Positions 1 through 10,453 of a stretch of DNA of 64,000 bases are shown one piece after another. How positions within the stretch are numbered: the first letter of the stretch is position 1; every line of letters begins with the position of its first letter. Source of the DNA: Chalara sp. BL73 (taxonomy: Eukaryota; Ascomycota; Leotiomycetes; Helotiales); contig CAKJVC010000088.1 of assembly GCA_918026815.1 (NCBI GenBank), positions 1,798,001 through 1,862,000 of the forward strand, in the 5' to 3' direction. The notes under the pieces were generated by a model. It was not told the origin of the DNA. It did no database searches and was given only the letters and a program-made list of their open reading frames with translations. Both the position numbers and the translations under genes were made by a program.

Positions 1-107
1 GGATCGTCTCAAATATTGAAAGTGGTATAGTATTCCAATTTTACATTGCTCGTCGGATATCCATCGGTATATATTCCTACAACATGCCGCTGAATAGATT
101 AAAGAAG

Positions 108-1992
108 TTATTGCATATCAGCCCAGTAGTCATTGAAATGGACAACCCGTGGCCAGTGTTTCTTGTTTCCATACACATCCCCACCATACGTCAAGTATCC
201 ATCAACTTCCGGTAAGTTCCCCAATAATTCCGTGTCATTACCCATAACCCAAACAGTTTGCATGCCCCTATCCAAATCAGTACAATTTTCCCAGAAAGTT
301 GGTACAGCTACGGTGGACTTACATTAGAATATGCTGCAAAATGTGACAATGAATCATCCATACTCCCGGGCTATCAACCCTCACCCTCCAAGCCCGCCAC
401 CCTGCAGCCGTCCCATTCCTCGCAGAGTTCGCCCACTTATACAACATCGTCGTATCCCTCTTCATCGGTGTCATACCCCACTCCCCCAACTTCTTCTCAT
501 TCACCTCCGCATCATAAGTCCCATTCCCAGATCCGAGATCGTAGTAGTGCGCCCCGTGTGCGTGCCATGGATGGATATCGATGCCTTCCCTATCCGCGCC
601 GGTGTTCTGGATCACGATCTCGAGTACCTCACCTATTTGCGCGGGGAACGCGTCAGTAACCGGATCGAGCCCGTTGTTAGCGAGGGCGCGATCCATGGAT
701 GGATATTCGAGGGTGTTTCCTTTGTAAAGCGAGATGAGGTATGGTTCTTTCGGAATTGACGGGTCCCAGGGACGGCCGTTGGAGAGCCAGACTGTTGGAC
801 CTCTGACGCTTTGGTGGACCGTGATCGTCACTCTGCGGGTTACTTCTTCTGCTGTTGGGAAGGCTTCAATATCCCATGGATATAGAGGGCTTAATGCGTA
901 CTCAAGGAACCCATATGTCTGATTAGGTAGTGAGAAGATGGGGACTTTGGATGGCGGCAACTGTATGGTCGCCGACTTTTTGCCATAGTTAAGCACGGCA
1001 TAACCTCTCGTGAGGGTTGGGCGGTCTCTAGACTCCACTTGCATGTAGTACCGCGACTTCTCGGGCTTCGGCTTTGTGTTGAGAATGACGGAAAAGCGCT
1101 GTCCGCTTCCAACTTGGAGATAAGAAATCTCATGAGGCTTGGTATATGCTCCATCAGCCTCGATGATCGTTAAGCAATCATGACCCTCAAATGCGAGACT
1201 CGCAAATGTAAGAGCAGTTCCTCCGATGAACCGAAGCCGATATGCCTTCCCAGGCTCGACATTTATTGTGCTTAGACTTGCACTGCAGGTCGTCCCGTTC
1301 GCAGTCCCCCCGCCTTTGCCGTTCACCAAGATCATACTTGTCTCACCACTCCATTGCAGAGGGCTGGAGATTAGTCCAGATTCAACGGTCGAATCGTTCC
1401 TTGTAAAGACATCTTGTAGAAATACAATTCGCTCCTCGTCATACTGATATGGGTTTATCCTATCTTCGATGATCAGAGGGCCGGTAGCGGACACTGCTTG
1501 AAACCCGACATGAGAATGATACAAGTATGTTCCTGCCATACCTAGCTCAGGATGTATCTCGTAGTCGAAGAAGTGAAGAGGCGGTATAGGCCATTGGGAG
1601 GCAGAAGGTGAGCCGTCGCTGAATGGAGACGATGCCATAGCGAGTCCATGCCAGTGCTATTTTGGCTCAGCTTGGACGTATCAGAAAGTTCATAATAAAC
1701 TTACCATCGTGAGGTTCCTATAAGGCATGTCATTATAAACTCGAATCCAATACGTATTTCCCTCGAGAAGTCGAACTTCTGGACCAGGCGATGTCCCGTT
1801 GATAGTAACAATAGGCTTCGGGGGCAGGCATGATTGCGAGATATTTTCGACTGTAATTCTCAACACTGCATCTGGAACAAAGTTTTTATCATGTTTATGC
1901 CAATGGTTGTTGGCAACAACGTATCCTGCGAAGATTTGAAGTAATAGTAAAATACCATAATGTGAGAACAACATCACGAAAGATATCGACAA
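108..1992 (-). CDS. secreted multicopper oxidase, fungal ascorbate-oxidase type
   Basis: Three exons: 1705-1992, 323-1656 and 108-267, joined across introns of 48 and 55 bp with GTAAGT donors, giving about 593 residues. The N-terminus is a hydrophobic signal peptide (residues 1-27). All four copper-binding blocks are present in order: HWHGLAMA (formed exactly across intron 1), HSHVGFQ, HPWHAHGAHYYDLG, and HCHILQH followed by an axial Met in ILMGM, the last completed across intron 2. The Met axial ligand and the MGMQTVWVMGN tail match fungal L-ascorbate oxidase-like multicopper oxidases rather than classical laccases. It should oxidise a small reductant outside the cell while reducing oxygen to water. 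Several NxS/T sites fit a glycosylated secreted enzyme. The substrate is unknown. Family call is firm; a laccase activity cannot be excluded. Confidence 0.92.
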
Positions 1993-2082
1993 AGGAAAGC
2001 CAAGGATGGATAGATAAAATAGTATATTGGAGTGGCAGGAGAGCCATGTATGAGAGATGATGCAGAAACGATCTCCTTACCA

Positions 2083-2768
2083 CTATTCATGGTCGCTCAT
2101 TTCTACAGCAAAACGACAAATCAGCGGGATAAGCCAAGAGAGTGTGAATTTGCCGCTGTGATTTACTAGGGCACACCCGCGTAAAACACAATTTCTCTGA
2201 GCAAATCCAGGAATACAAACATGGCCGCCGACTGCCGATCCCTACCATATGGTCAGTGAAAGAAAGTAACGAGTCCTCAAAATCCATGAACCCTAACTAG
2301 CGCTTACTTACAGCCGTGGCTGAGAGCTTATCTGACAACATGAACAGCATGTCAATTTCAGGTACAACGTCCCTACAAAAGCCTATTGCACCTGGCGCCG
2401 CAGTGCTTATGCAAGAAAAGGTTTGCCAAGTCAGCACTAATAAAGCGTACACGGAGGCCTCGGATTGTGTCTTAACCGCTACATCCGGTAGACAGGTTCC
2501 GAGACTCATATTACAAGGAGATATGCAGATCTTCAACATTCCGGCAGTATTCGCGTAATCAAAATTTGTAGAACCAATTTGCTGATAGCAACATGCAGGT
2601 ATTTTAGAGCGAAGGCCCTTGGCACAGCACAGCTGTTGTGAAATAAATGATAAGATGACAACCTCACAAGTGAAAGGCTCATAGCAGACAGAATGTTCGG
2701 AAACCCAGAAAAGCAAGTCGATTAATACGCAAACAAGAAATGATAAAGTTGCAGAAATTATCTTTCAT
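2083..2768 (-). CDS. possible small Cys-rich secreted protein gene or relic
   Basis: Not a recognised gene. An open frame runs from about 2760 to 2312, then a good intron (2242-2311, GTAAGT donor, CACTGAC branch, GGTAG acceptor) leads in frame to a second exon ending in a stop at 2083-2085. The predicted chain is rich in cysteines (pairs CC near 2620 and 2590, and more around 2530-2490). It begins with a hydrophobic stretch that looks like a signal peptide (IISATLSFLVCVLI), but that stretch has no in-frame ATG. An ATG at 2766-2768 would fit only if one A of the AAA following it were absent, so the gene may be broken or start in an unseen exon. The Cys pattern loosely resembles small secreted fungal proteins (CFEM or hydrophobin-like) without matching either convincingly. 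It could also be chance. Confidence 0.22.
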
Positions 2769-3365
2769 TGGCATATTTTGGATAATCACGTAATCAGGCC
2801 AGATATCTAGCAAAGCGTGTGCTGTGTCTCAAAGTGATTCTGAGCCCTTCGATATCGCTCTATGACTAAGACTTCATTCTGGATATGATATCACCTCAAC
2901 ACTCACCGTAGAGAATGCAACCTCGGCTGGCTTCGATTGAGTAGCTGTGATGTGTTAGAGACAGCAAAATTCTTGATGGCAGGCAACTTATGAATTTATA
3001 GATGTAGAATAAGGAATAGGTAGACTACACTAACCCTAGAAATATATGGAAATGAGTTTGATCCTTGCATATCTTATGAATGCCCTATTTGTGCTCGTGT
3101 TAGCCACAAGCTGCCCAAAACAAATAGAAATCAAGACGACTAACCTCGACTTTCTAAAATTGCTCTCTTCCACTTTAATCAGCAATCTTGCTCAAGGTTA
3201 AGACCGAAACGAATATAATATTCGCAGATTAATTGGTCCAGACGGGACTAGTTGCTATATAATCCTGATGGTGCATCCAGCCTTGGCAAAATAATCCTAG
3301 GCCGGGTGCGTAAACTGACATTCGATACCTCGAAATGGCATATGATAGTATGAACCAAGGATACC
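2769..3365. other. intergenic, no gene seen
   Basis: AT-rich stretch between the doubtful Cys-rich gene and the 3' end of the C2H2/DUF3716 gene. No open frame with credible start, splice signals or protein-like composition was found on either strand. Confidence 0.5.
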
Positions 3366-4613
3366 CTATGCACTCGGTGTTCGGTGGTTTATCGCTGGTA
3401 GACGTAGATTTTCCTCTGAGAACTCATCATATTCATCAGGAAACCTGACCTTACGTGCGCTCGAGTCATCATTGTAATGACCAGAAACGCGCTTCCTCTT
3501 TCCTAAAGCTCCCATTCGAGCTGTAGCAAGGCAAGACAAACGCATGTGCAGGGTGGCCTCTTCCTGTAGACGCGCTTCTTCTGTCAAGCCTTGATATATC
3601 CTTATCCAGTCATCCGGTGTGAAGTTATCAGTCTCACTAGATTCTGCAATAACTGCTCTTTCGCCAGATTGTGAAGTGGTAATTGGCGCTGATGACATAG
3701 GGACAGATACTGGTTCGCTGGTAGAACCTGAGAAATCAGTAGGCTGAGGAGATTGTTGGTTCTGCCGGAAAGAGCATCGTCCCCCGTTGCAGTTATAATA
3801 GCAATTAGCACAGGCTTCGAGCAGATACCCACGAATGACAACACATTCCTGGAAAGGCCCACTTTGCTCTTGACAGTGATGACAGGCATGCTTTCCTTTG
3901 AAACAGAGGCCACGCTGCTGTACTAAAGTGCTCTCCAGATTCTCTATCCGTCGATCAAGCATCTTCACATCCTTTCCGGGTCGTAGGTGAAGGTTCCTTA
4001 CAACATCCATTCGAAATATTTCATGGGTTCTAGGCCGAGCAATGGTAGGAAGTACTTTCGTTTCGGGCCAGATGCTATGATCGACTCGAATATCAAAATT
4101 GTTGTCGGTAATAATTTCTTCTTCTGCTTCCTCCACTTCCTCGCTCTTACTGGTACCTCTATTTCCATCCATGGCCAGCTGCTTGGCCTTCTCGTGTGGC
4201 ACTTTGTGGACGACTTCTATATGCTTTCTCAGATCGAATCTGTCCCTGAATCCTCGCTTTTTCCAAGGACAATCTTCGACCGGGCAGAAGTTATTCTTGG
4301 GTCGAGGTCGGTTTGTTTTGGCCTTGGGTTGGTCGGCTTGTTCCGACAGTTGTGATGCATCTTGTCCCGTTCTTGGTTGATTGACGGCGACAAAAGACGA
4401 GCGGTCTTGTGCGACTTCTTGTGCCTGTGGTATAGGGATCTTCGCAATAGATTTTGCTCGGACCTGCTTTGGCTTCTTCGTGGAGGAACTGTCGGCCCTA
4501 ACGCCGCCCTCGTGTCTGGATCCTGTGGAGCGACGGGCAGCTGCATGAGTGTTGCTTTCCATCAGGATCTGTGCTCCTGGACTGTGGCCATCATTCTCTT
4601 CGCTGTTCGCCAT
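3366..4613 (-). CDS. C2H2 zinc-finger protein with DUF3716 domain
   Basis: Single-exon frame of 415 residues from the ATG at 4611-4613 (MANSEEND). The frame stays open upstream to about 4736 but has no ATG there. The first third is Ser/Lys/Gln-rich and probably disordered. A C2H2-like finger sits at about residues 110-136 (FCPVEDCPWKKRGF, then FDLRKHIEVVH). An acidic stretch follows (EEVEEAEEE). At about 237-282 a second Cys/His module reads CHHCQEQSGPFQECVVI, then ACANCYYNCNGGRC, which is the pattern of the fungal domain DUF3716. Near the C-terminus GKRKR could be a nuclear signal. A nuclear or DNA-binding role is inference; no target is visible. The combination is typical of lineage-expanded fungal proteins. 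Confidence 0.8.
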   Translation of the reverse strand: MANSEENDGHSPGAQILMESNTHAAARRSTGSRHEGGVRADSSSTKKPKQVRAKSIAKIPIPQAQEVAQDRSSFVAVNQPRTGQDASQLSEQADQPKAKTNRPRPKNNFCPVEDCPWKKRGFRDRFDLRKHIEVVHKVPHEKAKQLAMDGNRGTSKSEEVEEAEEEIITDNNFDIRVDHSIWPETKVLPTIARPRTHEIFRMDVVRNLHLRPGKDVKMLDRRIENLESTLVQQRGLCFKGKHACHHCQEQSGPFQECVVIRGYLLEACANCYYNCNGGRCSFRQNQQSPQPTDFSGSTSEPVSVPMSSAPITTSQSGERAVIAESSETDNFTPDDWIRIYQGLTEEARLQEEATLHMRLSCLATARMGALGKRKRVSGHYNDDSSARKVRFPDEYDEFSEENLRLPAINHRTPSA

Positions 4614-5663
4614 GCTTGGGATTGCGCGGACAACCACGTAGGGGGGGAATGACTCCGGAATCCTGAGTTTGGGGAGAAGCCCACTATTTAACGCGTCGCG
4701 TGGTCCGGTTGCTCGGTCCGGATGTATTTGCCCCACTTCCCGGTCACTACACGTTCGGCGGAACTCAACGACATCCCATCCGATGGCTTATCAATGAGTG
4801 GAATAGTGATGCTGTGACCCCGAAACATATCTCAGCATGCCTCTAAAGACATACCTAAGGTCTATATACATAGACACGAGTGTCTGTTACTAGATCCGGG
4901 AACAGAAGCAGACTTTAAAGTCGCTCAGGAGGGAGTGTTTGGATTATTGCCCTTACGAAAGAAGTTATGAGGACCCTCAGACACGCGTTATTGACAATCA
5001 CCTATACAAGCCCACTCATGGCCCCTATAATTCATTTTCTTGGTCAAATTAAATGTTCTTTCTTCGCATTCTAGCTCAATGAAAAATCTGCCTTCAGAAT
5101 CTCGAGCCTAACGTTGGCCCTAACCTCGAAAAGCTACTTTTCTACCTTCCATATTCCACAAGTGTTGAGCACAAACTCGGGGAGGGGAAAAACATCGTTC
5201 CCTCTCCTGCTTAATCATTAAATGTTCGTTCGTCTACATCGTGATGCTCCGCTAAAGATACCTTTGCAAGTTCTGCGTTGCTATATACAGTATATATTTT
5301 GTATAGCACACTAGCCCTAAGCAGACTTTATACTAATTTCTATGTGAGTCACTCACCGAAACTAAGCTCAAACTCTAAAAGGTACAAATCTCGGGAACTT
5401 AACATTTGATAGTCTATCTCGTAGTGGTTAAGAAGAGGTCGCGTGTCGTCACTATTTGTATTAAAGATGCACTTTCCTTATCCTTTCGCTATTTCCCAAG
5501 TCATCAACATACCACCACGCCACAAAGTCAGACCTAATGCAAAGCAAACTCTCGAAGCAGCAGCTCTCGAGACCGAAAAATATCGCTTTCCGCTCCTGAG
5601 TAGTCAGAAACAACCAGGTGTGCAATATTCAAACGATCTCGAACCTAGGATATCTCGTCCACA
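4614..5663. promoter_or_regulatory. divergent intergenic region between zinc-finger gene and eIF5A
   Basis: About 1.05 kb lying between two divergently transcribed genes, so it should contain both promoters and 5' leaders. It holds short non-conserved open frames only (for example 5443-5709), which could act as upstream ORFs for eIF5A. No specific factor site can be asserted. Confidence 0.4.
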
Positions 5664-6152
5664 ATGCCTTACACCGAAGAGGAAGAAGAAAAATACGCCG
5701 CCGAGGTGACAGGCAACGCAAACTCATCCCTCACCTACCCTGCGCAAGCCTCCTCCCTCCGCAAAGGCGGATACGCCCTCCTAAAATCACACCCTTGCAA
5801 GATCCTCGAGACCCATACGTCGAAGCCCGGCAAGCATGGTCACGCGAAATGCACCTTCAGTGGCATCGACATCTTTACAGGCAAGTTTGTCGAGGATAGC
5901 TGTCCCAGTAGCCATAATATGGAGGTTCCGTTCGTGAAGAAGACGGACTATGAGGTCGTGTATGTGACAGCGGATGGGTTTCTGGCATTGTTAGAGGCGG
6001 CGGGGATGAAGGAGGATGTAAAGCTTCCTGAGACGAGCGTTGGGGAGAAGGTCAGGAGCATGGTGGAGCATGGACAGGCGTGCTTAGTTGTTATTATAAG
6101 TACGATGGGCAAGGAGGTGGTGGTTGATGCTAAAGCTAGTGCTGAGGACTAA
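5664..6152 (+). CDS. translation factor eIF5A, intronless and divergent
   Basis: Uninterrupted frame of 162 residues. The eIF5A core is clear: SLRKGGYALLKSHPCKI (31-47), the hypusine loop TSKPGKHGHAKC with the modifiable lysine at position 57, then GIDIFTGK and the conserved SSHNMEVP. The C-terminal OB fold follows (DGFLALLEAAG, KLPETSVGEKV). The protein would help ribosomes through difficult peptide bonds and in termination, after deoxyhypusine synthase and hydroxylase modify the lysine. Oddities: no intron, an acidic EEEEE N-terminus, Pro in place of the usual Thr two residues before the modified lysine, and a C-terminal half more divergent than typical housekeeping eIF5A. This suggests a paralogue, perhaps retroposed, rather than the main copy. 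Family identity is certain; paralogue status is inference. Confidence 0.93.
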   Translation: MPYTEEEEEKYAAEVTGNANSSLTYPAQASSLRKGGYALLKSHPCKILETHTSKPGKHGHAKCTFSGIDIFTGKFVEDSCPSSHNMEVPFVKKTDYEVVYVTADGFLALLEAAGMKEDVKLPETSVGEKVRSMVEHGQACLVVIISTMGKEVVVDAKASAED

Positions 6153-7419
6153 GACGTATTGTGATCCTGATACATTCATTGATTTTGCTTTTCATTGTGC
6201 ATCTATCCGATCACATGGAGCAGGGTCTGCTCTTTGTTACTCTCATCAATAATCAAAGTATTCCTCTCGTTTGTTTGGAGGCTTACATAAGTCTATATTA
6301 CGCTTTCATTTCAAGTAGGGTTATGAGCCTGAAGAAGAGGTATCTTGATTATAAAATAAAATAAAATAAAATAAAAGTGTGAGGGGGAGGGGGAGGGGGA
6401 ATCTAGGCACTTGGAGCAGTACGCTTCTTCACAATAATGTCACATTGATTGCTACTCGAGCATACCGTTCAACACACCGATAGATTCATCCTGTCCTATT
6501 CAACATAATTTCAAGGTTTGAACTACGCACCTTCTAGTGACTCAATGGTTTATGAGGCTGGCATCGAGGCACATGCGCATATTGCGTTACGACTGTCGTA
6601 TTTCAATCCCCATAAAAGAATGCAGAAGGGCTTTAAAGGGCTGGAAGCAAGCAATTATGCTTCGACTTTTGTTTATATTTGTTTTGAAGTGCTGCCGATG
6701 GCGAGAGGCCGACTCCTATAGAAACGTGCTGATGCACAACAGGCAATATTTTCGCCCACAAGCGTACAATCTTCGGAGTAAATCCGAGATGAGTCAATAT
6801 ATCAAGCGAGTTGTATATCATCCGTCATGAATTACACTTGGTATCTACGAATAGCCATTTGATGCATTGGGCTGGGATACTTGTCTATCAAGGACGTGAG
6901 CTCATGCGTCCATCACTATTCCAGGTTTTTCCGGCAAAATCTCATCGCATTTGTGGTGATTCCGTAAGTTTCAGCATTTGTCAGTATCATGCTGTGGGGC
7001 CTACCCATCCTCCCCACTTCCTTGTACTAAGGCAGGCTTTGGTGCTTGTGCTTTCTGGTGGCAGGCAAGACGAGAAATCAAGTACCAGAATCTCCAAGGT
7101 TAACAAGGTATGAAATCACATGAGGCCCTCGAAATACAAGCAGATAATTTGTTCAAACCAGTTCTTTTCATGGATGGTTATCCCAAAAAAGACACCCCAA
7201 ACCAAACCTCGACTCCTAAAATAACATGTCCCGGGTCTACCGTTGACAAATCCAAAGTCCAATTTCCCTGCTTCATTCCTCTTTCCACTCCAAGCCATCT
7301 ATACCCATCAGCATTGATGCTCCCACCGTCTCTTGGCCCCGTCATGAAAATAACATTATGTACAAGATGTCTTTCATAGCATAACTCCACAAGAAATAAA
7401 CGCCAGAACAAGCAGCCTC
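6153..7419. other. convergent intergenic region, no gene seen
   Basis: Lies between the 3' ends of eIF5A (+) and the secreted Asn/Asp-rich gene (-). Contains the AAAAT microsatellite and adjacent G-rich repeat at 6351-6400. Short frames on both strands have no family resemblance. Confidence 0.5.
6351..6400. repeat. (AAAAT)n microsatellite followed by (GGGGGA)n
   Basis: Five AAAAT-type units at 6351-6376 directly followed, after a short spacer, by three GGGGGA units at 6381-6400. The repeat is in the 3' flank of eIF5A and the G-rich strand could form a stacked structure. Length is probably polymorphic between isolates. Confidence 0.85.
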
Positions 7420-8421
7420 TTAAGTCTGGATGTTTACCACAATAGCCACGTCATTGTCGTTGTCATTGTCATTGTCGTTGTTGTTGTTGTTGTTATTGCG
7501 GTTGCGTCCCCGGTTGTTACGGTCATATCCATCTTCATCCAAGAACTGCACAAAGACGGCTGAGCCAGGGTTTGACTCAAGAATGATTGCGGGGTCAGCA
7601 GTCTCAAAGGCGTTGGACCACCTTGGAGCCGAAGCGCCAGAGGGAAGCAGCTCCTCGACGCTCAAGCTGTCGCTATCGAACTCGGCCTGGGCATTGGGGT
7701 CGTAGAACCCAAACTCCTGCTGTGGGGTAGCAGAGGACTGGGCAAGCAGTTCTTGGACGCGGGATGGTTGCTCATCCGAAGTGAAAGGGTCAGACTCGGA
7801 TTCGCGGATGACGACAAAGACTTGGTTCTGTGCGTTCTCGTTGGACTGGAGTCTGCGGTTGGTGTAGCGGCGTTCGTTTCTACCGTCACGGTTATCAACA
7901 ATCTCAGTGACGACAATGATGACTGTGTTCTAAATAATGTGTTAGTGAGTGCATACGCTTGGGAAAGCAAGCAAGAGCTTACCACTTCGTTGTCGTTGTC
8001 GTCACGACGATTTCTGAAAGTGTTGCGGCGAACGTTATCTCTGAATTCTCTCGAGTTATCGATGACAATGAGCCTCTCTTGGATCAGCTGTACCAATTGT
8101 ACATCTCTGTTTCTCTCCTCGTCTGAGATGACAATATTTTGGAACTGGGTGACGGTGATATCTTGGATGACGTCGAAATCGTCATTGCGGTCCCGTCCGC
8201 GGCCACGTCCCCGATCATCACGCTTCCAAGTAATTCCTCGCCCAGCAAGAGATCCTGGCTGTCTAACAGCGACAGCAGCATTGTTTTCAAATCTTGAGTG
8301 GAGATGGGGGGCTGGGGCTTGTCAGCATCAGTCCCAAAGGGATTCGACTGTTCAAAAACATACCTGCGACGGAGAGAGAAGCAAAGCCCAAAAGTGACAA
8401 AGATAGTGTTGGGAATAACAT
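7420..8421 (-). CDS. secreted orphan protein with Asn/Asp-rich tail
   Basis: Three exons: 8364-8421, 7983-8317 and 7420-7929, separated by short introns (GTATGT and GTAAGC donors; TTTAG acceptor for intron 2), giving about 300 residues. Exon 1 encodes a textbook signal peptide (MLFPTLSLSLLGFASLSVAG). The mature part has an Arg/Gly/Asp-rich segment (WKRDDRGRGRGRDRNDD) and then repeated beta-prone hydrophobic stretches: ITVTQFQNIVI, VQLIQERLIVIDN, NTVIIVVTEIVDN, QVFVVIRESESD. It ends with a low-complexity Asn/Asp tract and the hydrophobic tail VAIVVNIQT. No catalytic motif or known domain is recognised. An extracellular or cell-wall role is inferred from the signal peptide alone. Exon joins keep a single coherent frame, so the gene is likely real. 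Confidence 0.75.
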
Positions 8422-8778
8422 AATGGTGGTTGGTAATTTGGAGTGTTGAAGTGAAGAATATGATTAAAAAGATTGTAAGAATGTTTGTTAGACCTGCTGT
8501 AAAGGATTGTGGCGGCCACTGGGGCGCTCTGAAATGAATGTAGGTGGGAAAGGATTTGGATTGTCACTAAGAAGCTGGGAGTTGTGATGAACAAAAAACG
8601 ACGATGTAGGAGATTCCAGAGTACATATACAACTTTCCAACTCTCGAGTTGTATGGTAAGGGTACGCTTCGGATCCATCCTTCTCCGTTCACATCACGAA
8701 CCTACCCCAAGACAAGGGGTGAGTCTAATCGCATTAGGCTTTTCCAGTGAGCACATCCTATCTATGGCCCAATTTTGA

Positions 8779-9208
8779 TCATATAAGCTTAATGCGACGG
8801 AGGAAAGAGGCCTTGGCAGTGTTAGCAACGCGGGCGGAAGCGTGGAACTCGGCAGCGGGCATGGACGCCAAGACATATTCAAAAACATTAGACCTATCTT
8901 GAATTTGGTAAAGGCACGGGGCATCATCCCATAGCAAGAGTCGGGATGACAGAAAACCGTGCATGAATAAGCTTAAAATCCCATTTAGCCAATAGGATGC
9001 TGATGTTGAGACAAACGTCAAAGTGCGGAAAGGCTTGGCAACATACAGGCTCGGACTTGCGAGACCCATGCGAAACCGCGCCAGTATCAAGCGAAGAACA
9101 TCACGAAGATATGCAACACGGTGAGTGAGAGATAGCCCCGGGGGCTCTCTAATAACAGTATCATGGAAGTAATAAGATTGGATGAAAAGAGTTAGAACAG
9201 TCCAAAAC
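8779..9208 (-). CDS. doubtful hypothetical membrane-type frame
   Basis: Open frame whose first ATG (MFWTVLTLF) lies near 9208, giving about 143 residues; the frame continues upstream without an ATG to about 9279. It has a hydrophobic N-terminal segment (FWTVLTLFIQSYYF) and another around SYWLNGILSLFMHGFL. No family is recognised, no intron signals support an extended model, and the frame could be chance. Confidence 0.2.
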
Positions 9209-10283
9209 ATTGAAACTACACCAATGATTGGTCGATTGTAATATCTTGGCACGCAGATTTTGCTATGATTTGAGAGCAAACTGCCGGCTTCTGCTCTGCA
9301 AGAAAGTCACCAAATATGAAATACCTTCGAATTTTGGCTTACTACTGCCACAGAAGATCTTTCTCAAAGATTTATAAGCTGAACCTTCACCAATGGCCTA
9401 AAATAGACCCTAGTTCAATGATATCATCCTGAGCGAAAATTCCCCCCTAAAAAACGAAACAGACGAACACATGGCACTTAGGGCACCCGCACTCCGTCTG
9501 AGGGTTTGACAGGTGAGACGGAGAGTCATCCCAAAATTCGAATTTTCTTTCTGATACTTCGTTCAGATGGTATCAACCGGCCGCGAAACGTACGTTACCA
9601 AACTTGATATATTAAGACGTGATAGTTTGTGATGAGAGACCGTGGTTAACATCAGATGACTAAATCTCACGAGAGGCATCCCCAACAGACAATCTGAAGG
9701 CCCAACTCCCACCGGACCATCATGAGAAGATTAGGTATCAGCTCCCTGTCATCGTACCCTTGATTCAAGTCGAGTCTTGTAATGATGCGATGTGATTATT
9801 TGTCACTCCCAACTGCTCTTGATCCGTCCAAGACCGAAAATGCTATTTCTGTTTCCTGGGCAATCATGGTCACCTCAACCGCATTGTTTCGATGAACGCC
9901 GCTTGTTTCGGACGGAGACTTTTTGCCAATGACGAATTGAACATCTCGGGGATTTCATCGTTTGATTTGATTCATGATTTGAAAAACTTTTCTCATGTTT
10001 ATCGAGCGTTGACTGGTGAAATCCAGCGCACGGTTTTGAGCCTGAGTCGATGCCGACTCCGCGTCACAGATTGAAGATCCCCCTGTGATTGTGATTCTGG
10101 ACTGTATTTGTGCCACTGGGTATTCCCAATATGCGAGCGAGGACTTGTCAGTTCGAATTAATAGGATTAGAAAACGGTGAAAGCTCAAAGTCTCTTAGGA
10201 CGTCAATGACCAAGTCAACACGATGGAGAAAGATCACAGAAGACGCTGTGGTTTCGCTAAGTTGAGCCTAGCGTGTGGCTAGA

Positions 10284-10291
10284 TCACGTGA
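10284..10291. promoter_or_regulatory. CACGTG palindrome upstream of NOP1
   Basis: TCACGTGA is a perfect 8-bp palindrome with an E-box core, a site type bound by bHLH factors such as fungal Cbf1-like proteins. Its position about 165 bp before the fibrillarin start codon fits a promoter element. Function is inference. Confidence 0.3.
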
Positions 10292-10453
10292 ATACCTTAT
10301 CTGGTTAGTTCCCGTCTGTGGTGGCTAGAGCTTAACCATTAGCGAGAAAAAAATCCAAAAGTTTTGAGAAGATTTCCAGAGCTTCACGATAGCATCAATT
10401 GCACCAATTATCCTACGCACCCGTCCTATTTCACCCCACGCAGAGAATCATCG

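Larger units (their letters stand above)
8422..10453. promoter_or_regulatory. 2-kb divergent intergenic region upstream of NOP1
   Basis: Separates the secreted orphan (-) from fibrillarin (+) and must hold both promoters. Apart from the doubtful frame at 8779-9208 nothing gene-like is seen. A palindromic TCACGTGA lies at 10284-10291, about 165 bp before the NOP1 start, and is listed separately. Confidence 0.4.

Noticed and set aside
319..659. Pro/Ser-rich plus-strand frames opposite the multicopper oxidase
   Set aside because: Shadows of the real minus-strand coding sequence, which carries all copper motifs.
2316..2558. 80-codon plus-strand frame
   Set aside because: Starts at GTG rather than ATG and overlaps the more coherent minus-strand Cys-rich frame.
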